From CANIZL01 sp043788645 (GTDB lineage Bacteria; Verrucomicrobiota; Verrucomicrobiia; Limisphaerales; UBA9464), in NCBI GenBank assembly GCA_043788645.1, contig JAYVTS010000080.1:1-9804 (forward strand): a stretch of DNA of 9,804 nucleotides. Direction: 5' to 3'. The notes beneath the pieces were generated by a model. The model saw only the letters and a program-made list of their open reading frames with translations, did no database searches and was not told the origin of the DNA. This document shows, piece by piece, positions 1-6,233 of this stretch. The translations under genes were made by a program, and so were the position numbers. Numbering within the stretch: the stretch's first letter is position 1; each line of letters starts with the position of its first letter.

Positions 1-531
1 AGTCATCGGATTAATTTTGCGTTTCACCTCGTCGGTCCGATGAAACGAATTGTTGCGAATGTAGGCAATCGAACTCCGATTCGGGACGGCGCTCCGAATG
101 ATACCGACGATTGGGTGGCCATTTTGGCACAGTTTGTCAACGGAGCTTCGGGCGTCTTAGAGAGTTCCAAACTTGCCAGCGGGGTGAATGAGAGCTGGCG
201 CAGTCCGGATCGAGTGGAATTGAATGGAAGCGCGGCGAGTTTCAGTTTCACAACGGGTACCTGGGGTGAATTGCAATACGGAAAGGTCGGCGGTCCAGGC
301 CTGACGAAACTGGAGGTCCCGCGGGAATTCTGGGTTTGGCCGGGTTCACGCCGGGACCCATCCGTGGGTGATCCACTCGTTTCGTTTCGTTACGATCAGG
401 CGATTGAATTTGTAAATGCCATCCGAGAGCAACGACCTTGTTCCGTCACCTTTCACGATGGAGCGCGGACCCAAGCCGTAATGGACGCCGCCCTGAAATC
501 GACCGAATCCGGGCAATGGATTGATCTGTAG
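1..531 (+). CDS. Gfo/Idh/MocA-family oxidoreductase, C-terminal part (5' end outside window)
   Basis: The reading frame is open from base 1 to a TAG at 529-531, so the gene begins upstream. The ATG at position 40 lies inside the conserved core and is not a start. Seen: the first residues (SHRINFAFHLVGPMKRI) fit the family segment around the conserved His and the 'H-x-I-D-x-A-x-x-L-V-G' helix, with Asn where Asp is usual. A beta-rich segment follows (DDWVAILAQFVNGASGVLES), typical of the C-terminal substrate-binding and oligomerisation sheet. The end (AVMDAALKSTESGQWIDL) matches the usual closing helix of the family. Known of the family: NAD(P)-dependent oxidation or reduction of sugars and related polyols, with the Rossmann domain in the N-terminal half, here missing. 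The substrate cannot be told from this fragment. No operon partner is visible, because a gene-free repeat tract follows. Confidence 0.85.
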   Translation, partial: SHRINFAFHLVGPMKRIVANVGNRTPIRDGAPNDTDDWVAILAQFVNGASGVLESSKLASGVNESWRSPDRVELNGSAASFSFTTGTWGELQYGKVGGPGLTKLEVPREFWVWPGSRRDPSVGDPLVSFRYDQAIEFVNAIREQRPCSVTFHDGARTQAVMDAALKSTESGQWIDL

Positions 532-704
532 ACTAAGTCAAATCCGGCTCAAGCTAGAACCAACACTCACTGGGACGTCTGATCATTCAGCCGTTTCCCC
601 ATTGGACTCATTTTAGGAATGCGCGTAGCACGCGGCTCGATTGCAACGAAATTCACCGTTTTTCTATAAAGCGAACAAGGGATAGGCGAGTTGAGAATTC
701 CCGC
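532..704. other. Intergenic stretch before the repeat array
   Basis: No gene is visible. A short perfect hairpin, CGCGT-AGC-ACGCG, lies at 622-634, but no T-run follows it directly, so it is not a convincing terminator for the upstream oxidoreductase gene. The last 32 bases (668-699) form the left copy of the direct repeat that brackets the array. Confidence 0.5.
668..699 (+). repeat. Left flanking direct repeat of the hairpin array
   Basis: This 32-base stretch recurs at 1373-1403 on the far side of the array. By eye, 29 of 32 positions match, with one substitution and an AT-to-C change. The final 16 bases, AGGCGAGTTGAGAATT, are identical in both copies. The similarity stops at both ends of the copy, so it is a bounded repeat. 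Confidence 0.75.
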
Positions 705-1360
705 TCCATCCGAAACGATTTAGAAGTGGGACGATTGAACCGCAGATGAACGCAGATGAACGCGGATAAGAAAAACTGTGAACTTTCCCCATCCGCGTGA
801 ATTCGTGTTCATCCGCGGTTCTCCCCCCTGTCGCGGTCCATCCGAAGCAATTTAGAAGTTGGACCATTGAACCGCGGATGAACACAGATGAACGCGGATA
901 AGAAAAACTGTGAACTTTCCCCATTCGCGTGAATCCGTGCCATCCGCGGTTCTCCCCCCTGTCGCGGTCCATCCGAAACGATTTAGAAGTTGAACCATTG
1001 AACCGCGGATGAACGCAGATGAACGCGGATAAGAAAAACTGTGAACTTTCCCCATCCGCGTGAATCCGTGCCATCCGCGGTTCTCCCCCCTGTCGCGGTC
1101 CATCCGAAGCGATTTAGAAGTTGGACCATTGAACCGCGGATAAACGCAGATGAACGCGGATAAGAAAAGCCGTGAACTTTCCCCATCCGCGTTAATCCGT
1201 GTTCATCTGCGGTTCTCCCCCCTGTCGCGGTCCATCCGAAGCGATTTAGAAGTGGAGCCATTGAACCGCGGATGAACGCAGATGAACGCGGATAAGAAAA
1301 ACTGTGAACTTTCCCCATTCGCGTGAATCCGTGTTCATCCGCGGTTCTCCCCAGCCGCGG
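705..1360. repeat. Tandem array of five ~131-bp hairpin-forming repeat units
   Basis: Five highly similar units begin with TCCATCCGAA at 705, 837, 968, 1099 and 1231, giving lengths of 132, 131, 131, 132 and 130 bp. Each has a spacer (GATTTAGAAGT...CATTG), a left arm made of GCGGATGAAC-like 10-mers, an A-rich and C-rich loop (AAGAAAAACTGTGAACTTTC), a right arm carrying the reverse complement, and a C-run (TTCTCCCCCCTGTCGCGG) before the next unit. Unit 5 has perfect 14-bp outer arms (AACCGCGGATGAAC and GTTCATCCGCGGTT, spanning 1264-1346). Unit 1 has one mismatch in these arms and unit 4 has two. Units 2 and 3 read GTGCCATCCGCGGTT, which shortens the outer stem to 11 bp. Minus-strand open frames of 83-144 codons cross the array. 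They consist only of the repeat and are not believed to be genes. The array resembles dispersed intergenic repeats of environmental Gram-negative bacteria. Confidence 0.93.
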
Positions 1361-1372
1361 TCCACCCATGAA

Positions 1373-1403
1373 AAAGCGATCAAGGGCAGGCGAGTTGAGA
1401 ATT
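1373..1403 (+). repeat. Right flanking direct repeat of the hairpin array
   Basis: This 31-base copy of the stretch at 668-699 has the same orientation and lies 12 bases after the last array unit. Together the two copies bracket the whole array. This could reflect a duplicated target, a shared boundary element of the repeat family, or two recombination partners. Confidence 0.75.
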
Positions 1404-1567
1404 AAAATGGTCAACATGAATAACCCATATCATTAGGATGCGAAGGCTGTTTTTTTCCGCCGATCCCCCGTTTTGAAGTTTCAGGGATGCCGCATTTGAA
1501 GATCGATTCAACCTCCAAAGAGTTGATTCAGATTCAATCGCTCGACGATTCCACTCCGTCGAGTTAG
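1404..1567. other. Intergenic stretch with no recognisable gene
   Basis: I see no gene here. A T-run lies at about 1450-1456 with no stable stem directly before it. A 26-codon frame from ATG 1487 to TAG 1565 shows no recognisable features and is not called. Confidence 0.4.
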
Positions 1568-1669
1568 AAGACCCTGTCCACACTTTTCTTGAACACCAAC
1601 CCGTTCACGTTCATCGCCACCAACGCGCCGAACGAAACCCTGAGCTTCTACCGGACGGTGAGTTCCTGA
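1568..1669 (+). pseudogene. Remnant: C-terminus of a verrucomicrobial-type surface/secreted protein
   Basis: In the frame that ends at TGA 1667-1669, the codons after the in-frame TAG at 1565-1567 read KTLSTLFLNTNPFTFIATNA and then PNETLSFYRTVSS. This fits my memory of the C-terminal end of large extracellular verrucomicrobial proteins, which often close with a pattern like 'TNPF-T-[FY]-x-D-x-x-A-x-N-x-x-x-R-F-Y-R-x'. No start codon or upstream domain is present in any nearby frame, so only a C-terminal scrap appears to remain. The family link is from memory and not tested; the open stretch is too short to prove that it was once a gene. Confidence 0.4.
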
Positions 1670-1736
1670 TTTTTGACTTCGCCAGGCGACTCAAGTTTGC
1701 GTCCAAAGCGGTAGTTTGGGAGCGTAGCAACGCCGA

Positions 1737-1755
1737 GGCGAAGTTTGCCTTCGCC
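1737..1755. repeat. Short perfect hairpin upstream of the phosphohexomutase gene
   Basis: GGCGAAG (1737-1743) and CTTCGCC (1749-1755) form a 7-bp perfect stem with a 5-base loop, TTTGC. It lies 58 bases before the ATG at 1814. There is no T-run after it. It may be a leader structure or a fragment of a dispersed repeat; a role is not shown. Confidence 0.4.
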
Positions 1756-1813
1756 CTTGATCATTCTCTTCACCTTCGGGTTTCGTCCGTCCACATTCCG
1801 AGACTTCGATTGC

Positions 1814-3250
1814 ATGACTCCCATTAAATTCGGTACCTCCGGTTGGCGCGGTCTGATTGCCCGCGATTTTACGTTTGAAAACGTCCGCGTAGCCACCCAA
1901 GGCATCGCGGATTGGTGGGTTGCCGAGTTGGCTCGGGCTGATTCCCCGATTTATGGACGTGCGCCCAAGGTGATTATCGGGCATGACACGCGGTTTTTGG
2001 GACGCGAATTCAGTTTGGCCGTGGCCGAAGTGTTGGCCGCAAATGGACTGAAGCCGCTGTTGTGCGAGCGCGATGCGCCGACGCCGGTGATTGCTCACAC
2101 GATTCGCGCCCGCAAAGCCATCGGGGGAATCAACCTCACCGCCAGCCACAATCCGGCCGAGTATCAAGGGCTCAAATTCAGCGTTCACAGTGGAGCCGCC
2201 GCACCTCCGGAAGTCACTCAACCCGTCGAAGCCAACATTCAGACACGCCAAGCCGCGGGCTGGACGTTTAAGGCCGGACTGGTGGGCTCGTTTGCCTGTC
2301 CCACCATTGATCCGGCGCCGGCCTATCTGAGTCAACTGCGCAAACTGGTAGATTTCCCTGCGATCAAACGCGCAAAGCTCAAGCTTGCGGTTGAATTCAT
2401 GTACGGCACAGGCCGAGGATATCTCGATACCCTACTCGAAACGGACGGCGGGGCGAAGGTCCTGCGGTTTCATGACCAATTGAACCCTCTCTTCGGGGGA
2501 CATCATCCGGAACCGAATGCGGCGGGCATGAGCGAAGTACGGACGGCAATTCTCGCTGGCAAAGCGACCCTTGGCCTGGGCCTCGATGGGGATGCGGATC
2601 GGTTCGGAATTGTGGATCGCGACGGGACGTGGCTCCCACCGAACCAGATTCTGGCTCTGGCTCTGTATCACTTGAAAAAGAACCGGGGTTGGACTGGGGC
2701 CGTGGTCCGTACCGTGCCGACGAGTCATCAGGTGGATGCGGTGGCCGAATTGCTGGGCGTACCGGTCCATGAAACGCCGGTGGGGTTCAAATTCATCGGC
2801 GCTTTAATGGAATCCGAGCCGGTGATTTGTGGCGGCGAAGAGTCCGGAGGGCTCAGTGTGAAGGGGCATGTTCCCGAAAAAGATGGTATTCTGGCCTGCT
2901 TGCTGATGGCGGAATTGGTCGCCGTCGAGCGCAAATCCCTCGGGGCGATCTTGAAATCCCTTGAAAAACAGATCGGGGAATTTCACACCGACCGGATCAA
3001 CGTCGCGATACCACCCGAGAAAAAAGCGGCGCTGTTGGCCAAGTTAGCGGCCGGGCTTGAGCGGATTGGGACTGCCCGGGTGCAACAATTTATCACGACG
3101 GACGGCTTTAAATTTTTGTTGCCGAATCGCGAATGGGTCGCTTTTCGGGCCAGCGGCACCGAACCGCTGATTCGGTGCTATTTGGAAGCCAAATCGGCGG
3201 CGGGGTTAAAAAAACTGGCCTTGGCCGCAAAAAAAATTCTGGCGAGTTGA
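1814..3250 (+). CDS. Alpha-D-phosphohexomutase (phosphoglucomutase/phosphomannomutase)
   Basis: This cytoplasmic enzyme is expected to interconvert hexose-1- and hexose-6-phosphates, feeding nucleotide-sugar, glycogen or cell-surface polysaccharide pathways. All four signature loops are intact in the 478-residue product: the phosphoserine loop TASHNP at 109-114 with Ser111 as the phospho-acceptor, the metal loop DGDADR at 258-263, the sugar-recognition loop GEESGG at 341-346, and the phosphate-binding loop RASGTEPLIR at 445-454. The length is normal for the family. I chose ATG 1814 because the family N-terminus (MTPIKFGTSGWRGLIARDFT) starts exactly there. The frame stays open to a TTG at 1745, but the extra 23 residues look non-conserved and that TTG lies in the loop of the hairpin at 1737-1755. 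No clear Shine-Dalgarno precedes the ATG. Glucose, mannose and glucosamine phosphate specificity cannot be separated by eye. Confidence 0.93.
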   Translation: MTPIKFGTSGWRGLIARDFTFENVRVATQGIADWWVAELARADSPIYGRAPKVIIGHDTRFLGREFSLAVAEVLAANGLKPLLCERDAPTPVIAHTIRARKAIGGINLTASHNPAEYQGLKFSVHSGAAAPPEVTQPVEANIQTRQAAGWTFKAGLVGSFACPTIDPAPAYLSQLRKLVDFPAIKRAKLKLAVEFMYGTGRGYLDTLLETDGGAKVLRFHDQLNPLFGGHHPEPNAAGMSEVRTAILAGKATLGLGLDGDADRFGIVDRDGTWLPPNQILALALYHLKKNRGWTGAVVRTVPTSHQVDAVAELLGVPVHETPVGFKFIGALMESEPVICGGEESGGLSVKGHVPEKDGILACLLMAELVAVERKSLGAILKSLEKQIGEFHTDRINVAIPPEKKAALLAKLAAGLERIGTARVQQFITTDGFKFLLPNREWVAFRASGTEPLIRCYLEAKSAAGLKKLALAAKKILAS

Positions 3251-3348
3251 CCCGGAGACCCCTTGGCAGCCCCGTTCCTTTCCTGGTGGATGGCGGACTC
3301 ATCCGCTATCCCATTTGCAGAAATCGCCGCGAGGCGCAGATTCTCTTT

Positions 3349-3846
3349 ATGCCACTCATCGTCAATCTCCGGCTCCTCGAACAGAAGCCCCAGCGAGCCG
3401 TGGGCGAACTGTCGGTAGCGGAATTCGCTGAAGGATTTACCGATGGTTTGATGCGGTTTATCGCTCCGCTGAAGCACGACCTCGAAATTCGGAAGGAAGG
3501 CGCGGAGCTATTGGTGGAGGGTCGGCTGACCACCGAATTGGAGTGTGATTGTTCGCGTTGCCTGAAAACGTTCCGCCAACCGTTGGAACTACTGGATTTT
3601 ACCGCGCTGATCCCTTTAACAGGTGAGGATGCGATCCCGGTCGGGGGTGATTTCGCAAACTTGACGCCGCGGTTACGGGAAGACAGCTTGCTAGCCTTGC
3701 CAACGGCTCCGTTGTGCAAGCCCGACTGTCGCGGACTGGCGGCGAAGGCCCCGGCTCGCGATGCGCGTGTTCGGGACCCGAGTGCGGCCGGACCCGGTGC
3801 GGTGAAGTCCCCGTGGGACGCCTTGGAGCAGCTGAAACTGAAGTAA
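3349..3846 (+). CDS. yceD: YceD/DUF177-family protein, upstream partner of rpmF
   Basis: This 165-residue protein has the position and pattern of YceD (DUF177), which in other bacteria precedes rpmF and is linked to 23S rRNA accumulation. Seen: the central cysteine motif ECDCSRCL with Cys66, Cys68 and Cys71; a downstream PLCKPDC with Cys123 and Cys127; and a C-terminal WDALEQLKLK like the usual 'DPRWAALKKLK' ending. Odd: between them, many homologues carry a CPxCG-type cluster, but here the segment GLAAKAPARDARVRDPSAAG has no cysteine, so half of a putative metal site is absent. The +1 frame over the same bases is cysteine-rich, so a compensated frameshift or sequencing error is possible. I chose ATG 3349 because the family N-terminus begins there. 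The same frame runs back to 3133 over the phosphohexomutase gene. GAGG at 3331-3334 lies rather far upstream (14 nt). A 16-nt gap separates it from rpmF. Confidence 0.85.
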   Translation: MPLIVNLRLLEQKPQRAVGELSVAEFAEGFTDGLMRFIAPLKHDLEIRKEGAELLVEGRLTTELECDCSRCLKTFRQPLELLDFTALIPLTGEDAIPVGGDFANLTPRLREDSLLALPTAPLCKPDCRGLAAKAPARDARVRDPSAAGPGAVKSPWDALEQLKLK

Positions 3847-3862
3847 TAATAAACGAATTTTT

Positions 3863-4051
3863 ATGGGATTACCGAAACGAAAACCGTCGCATAGCCGTCA
3901 GCGGATGCGTCGCGCCTACAACTCCGTGCTCACCTTGCCGCAGCTTTCGACCTGCCCACAGTGTGCCGCACCATTCCTCCCGCACCGAGTGTGCCCGGCG
4001 TGCGGCCACTACAACGGCCGTCAAGTGATCGCCGCCAAGAACCTCGCGTAA
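3863..4051 (+). CDS. rpmF: 50S ribosomal protein L32
   Basis: This is a component of the large ribosomal subunit. The 62-residue product has the classic L32 layout: a basic N-terminus (MGLPKRKPSHSRQRMRRAY) followed by a zinc-binding pair of motifs, CPQC (Cys31, Cys34) and CPAC (Cys44, Cys47), and a short basic tail ending in KNLA. All four cysteines are present, so this is the zinc-binding form and not the cysteine-free paralogue that some bacteria keep for zinc scarcity. The length is normal. The ATG follows TAATAATAAACGAATTTTT with no Shine-Dalgarno, 16 nt after the yceD stop. The neighbours yceD, plsX and fabH are the conserved context of rpmF in many bacteria. Confidence 0.97.
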   Translation: MGLPKRKPSHSRQRMRRAYNSVLTLPQLSTCPQCAAPFLPHRVCPACGHYNGRQVIAAKNLA

Positions 4052-4062
4052 TCGAACTGATC

Positions 4063-4097
4063 GCGCGCCGCTTCCCTCGTGTTTGAGGACGGCGCGC
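4063..4097 (+). promoter_or_regulatory. GC-rich hairpin between rpmF and plsX (attenuator or terminator candidate)
   Basis: GCGCGCCG (4063-4070) pairs perfectly with CGGCGCGC (4090-4097). Inside, CCTC (4075-4078) pairs with GAGG (4085-4088) around the loop GTGTTT. Downstream is TTCCTATTTT, a broken T-rich stretch that runs into the plsX ATG at 4108. The stem ends 10 nt before that start, so in mRNA it would crowd the ribosome-binding region. It could partly terminate transcription after rpmF or modulate plsX translation. The structure is seen in the sequence; the function is inferred. Confidence 0.55.
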
Positions 4098-4107
4098 TTC
4101 CTATTTT

Positions 4108-5169
4108 ATGCGCCTGGCAGTGGACGTCATGGGCGGCGACCACGGCCCGGAGGAGTTGCTCCAGGGCGTGAAGCTCGGCCTGGCCGCTGAGCCCGGGATC
4201 GAACGTTGTTTCGTGGTCGGTCGCGAAACGGATATTCGCCCCTTGCTCTCACGGGTCGCCCTCACCGATCCGCGGGTGGAGGTGCGCCCCGCCTCAGAGG
4301 TCATCACCATGGAGGATGACCCGGCCCTCGGCGTGCGTCGCAAAAAGGATTCTTCCGTACTCCGTGCCGTCGAATTGGTTCGCGATGGCCACGCAGATGT
4401 GGTTATTTCTCCCGGCAACACCGGCGGGCTTTTGGCGGGTGCTTCCTTTCGCCTGGGTCGCCTCCAAGGAATTAAACGGCCGGCCCTCGCGTGCATCATG
4501 CCCAATCGAAAAGGGGCCTGGGTGCTCCTGGACGGAGGCGCCAATCCGGCCTGCACTCCGGAAATCTTGGTGCAATTTGCCGCAATGGGCTCGACGTACG
4601 CTCGGGCGATGCTCGACCTGGAGAACCCAAGGGTCGGCGTGCTGGCCAATGGAAGCGAGGATACCAAGGGTACCGAGCTGACCCGTGCGACCATTGCTTT
4701 GCTGCGCCAAACGAGCCTCAATTGCCGCGGCTACTGTGAAGGCTACGAACTTTTTCTCGACGGCGTGGACGTTTGCGTGTGCGATGGGTTCGTGGGAAAT
4801 ATCGTACTGAAGACTTCCGAGAGCCTCGGCAAAGCGGTCGGTTCCATGCTGAAAGAGGAACTCAAAGCGAATCCTCTCCGGCTGCTCGGCGCGCTCCTAG
4901 CCAAGGGTGGGCTCGACCGGATCAAAGAACGCATGAATCCTGAAACCTACGGTGGTGCGCCCTTACTTGGGGTGAATGGTTATGTCATCAAAATCCACGG
5001 CGGAGCCAAACGCACGACGCTGCGGTGGGCGATGCATCAAGCCCGCAGGTTTGGGCAATTGCGCCTCAACGAGACGATTACTACCGCGGTCGCTGCTGCC
5101 ACACAGGCGGCTTCGTCCACGTACCCCGGGCTCTCCTTAACCCCGATTGTCCCACCGGCGGTTGTCTGA
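4108..5169 (+). CDS. plsX: Phosphate acyltransferase PlsX
   Basis: PlsX converts acyl-ACP to acyl-phosphate, the donor used by PlsY to begin phospholipid synthesis; it is a peripheral membrane enzyme. The 353-residue product has the family landmarks in order: the N-terminal DVMGGDHGP at 6-14, SPGNTGG at 101-107 (usually SAGNTGA), the LLDGGAN segment near 140-146, NGSEDTKGTELT at 181-192 (in place of NIGEE-type residues), and DGFVGN at 226-231 near the dimer interface. Length is normal. The ATG is preceded by a GC-rich hairpin and the T-rich CTATTTT, with no Shine-Dalgarno. The gene follows rpmF after 56 nt and is followed by fabH after 15 nt, the standard rpmF-plsX-fabH order, which points to cotranscription. 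Confidence 0.97.
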   Translation: MRLAVDVMGGDHGPEELLQGVKLGLAAEPGIERCFVVGRETDIRPLLSRVALTDPRVEVRPASEVITMEDDPALGVRRKKDSSVLRAVELVRDGHADVVISPGNTGGLLAGASFRLGRLQGIKRPALACIMPNRKGAWVLLDGGANPACTPEILVQFAAMGSTYARAMLDLENPRVGVLANGSEDTKGTELTRATIALLRQTSLNCRGYCEGYELFLDGVDVCVCDGFVGNIVLKTSESLGKAVGSMLKEELKANPLRLLGALLAKGGLDRIKERMNPETYGGAPLLGVNGYVIKIHGGAKRTTLRWAMHQARRFGQLRLNETITTAVAAATQAASSTYPGLSLTPIVPPAVV

Positions 5170-5184
5170 ACCGAACCCCGCCCC

Positions 5185-6204
5185 ATGTCCGCCACCCCGC
5201 ATCCCCGGATGAGCCGCCCCCATTTGCGGAGTGTCTCGATCACCGGCGTGGGCTCCTATGTTCCAGACCGGGTTCTGACCAATGCTGAGCTAGAACGAAT
5301 GGTCGATACCTCCGACGAATGGATCCGATCACGCACCGGGATTCGAGAGCGCAGAATTGCCGCGGACGATCAGGCCACGTCGGACCTTGCCGTTGCCGCG
5401 GCACGTCGCGCCTTGACCAGCGCCGGACTCAACGCGGCGGACGTGGATCTCATCATCGTCGCAACGATCACGCCCGACATGCTTTTTCCAAGCACCGCGT
5501 GCCTCGTCCAACACAAGCTCGGTGCGACCCGCGCCGCCGCCTTTGATCTCGAAGCGGCGTGTTCTGGGTTTGTCTACGCACTCGACGTCGGCGCGCATTT
5601 CGTTCAATCGCACACCTATAATACCGTGTTGGTGATTGGAGCCGAGAAGATGAGTTCGGTGGTTGATTGGAAGGATCGGAACACCTGCGTGTTGTTTGGG
5701 GACGGGGCCGGGGCGGCCGTTTTGCAAAATCGACCGAGCGCGCATGGGTTGTTGACCACCTGCCTCGGTTCCGATGGCGGCAAGGCGAAACTGCTGGAAC
5801 TCCCAGCGGGCGGCAGCGCCGTGCCGACGACGGCCGCGTCCGTTGCGAATCGTTTACACTATCTCCGCATGGACGGCAAAGAGACGTTTAAGAGTGCGGT
5901 CAATGCGATGGTGTCCGCGGCCAATGAGGCCTTGAGCCGGTGTGGCATTCCGGTCAGTCAGCTGAAGTGCATTATTCCGCATCAAGCCAATCTGAGAATT
6001 TTGAATGCGGTCGCCGAACGTCTCAATGCCCGGGAAGATCAGCTTTTCGTCAATGTCGATCAATACGGGAATACGAGTGCTGCGAGTGTAGCGATTGCAC
6101 TGGACGAAGCGGTGCAACAAGGTCGTATTCTTCGAGGGGATCTGGTATTGCTCGTCGTTTTTGGGGCGGGACTGACTTGGGGCGCCGCCGTGATTGAGTG
6201 GTGA
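5185..6204 (+). CDS. fabH: 3-oxoacyl-[acyl-carrier-protein] synthase III (FabH)
   Basis: FabH condenses acetyl-CoA (or another acyl-CoA primer) with malonyl-ACP and so starts type II fatty acid synthesis in the cytoplasm. The full catalytic triad is present in the 339-residue product: Cys126 in EAACSGFVY, His266 in IIPHQANLRI and Asn296 in YGNTSAAS. The primer-binding entry motif DTSDEWIRSRTGI at 41-53 and the C-terminal VVFGAGLTWGAAVIEW end are also typical. ATG 5185 gives about 15 extra residues before the family core. An in-frame ATG at 5209 (Met9) is an alternative start. No Shine-Dalgarno is seen before either. Unlike many genomes, fabD and fabG do not follow: the next gene is on the opposite strand, 29 nt beyond the stop. 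Primer preference (straight or branched) cannot be read from the sequence. Confidence 0.97.
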   Translation: MSATPHPRMSRPHLRSVSITGVGSYVPDRVLTNAELERMVDTSDEWIRSRTGIRERRIAADDQATSDLAVAAARRALTSAGLNAADVDLIIVATITPDMLFPSTACLVQHKLGATRAAAFDLEAACSGFVYALDVGAHFVQSHTYNTVLVIGAEKMSSVVDWKDRNTCVLFGDGAGAAVLQNRPSAHGLLTTCLGSDGGKAKLLELPAGGSAVPTTAASVANRLHYLRMDGKETFKSAVNAMVSAANEALSRCGIPVSQLKCIIPHQANLRILNAVAERLNAREDQLFVNVDQYGNTSAASVAIALDEAVQQGRILRGDLVLLVVFGAGLTWGAAVIEW

Positions 6205-6233
6205 TTTCAAACGCCCATGGCTCGGTCGCCGTT

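Noticed and set aside
622..634. Terminator for the oxidoreductase gene
   Set aside because: The stem is only 5 bp, lies about 90 bases after the stop codon, and the nearest T-run is some 25 bases further on.
705..1360. CRISPR array
   Set aside because: Units are whole ~131-bp tandem repeats with no short constant repeat alternating with unique spacers, and no cas gene is nearby.
664..1417. Overlapping minus-strand open frames of 83-144 codons across the repeat array
   Set aside because: Their products are only the translated 131-bp repeat in different frames. There is no protein family, start context or codon signal beyond the repeat.
1691..2335. A 214-codon minus-strand frame overlapping the phosphohexomutase gene
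   Set aside because: It is a shadow of the well-supported plus-strand gene, which carries all family motifs; the minus-strand product has none.
3133..3348. 5' extension of the yceD frame into the phosphohexomutase gene
   Set aside because: The extension overlaps a conserved coding sequence in another frame and the family N-terminus begins at ATG 3349.
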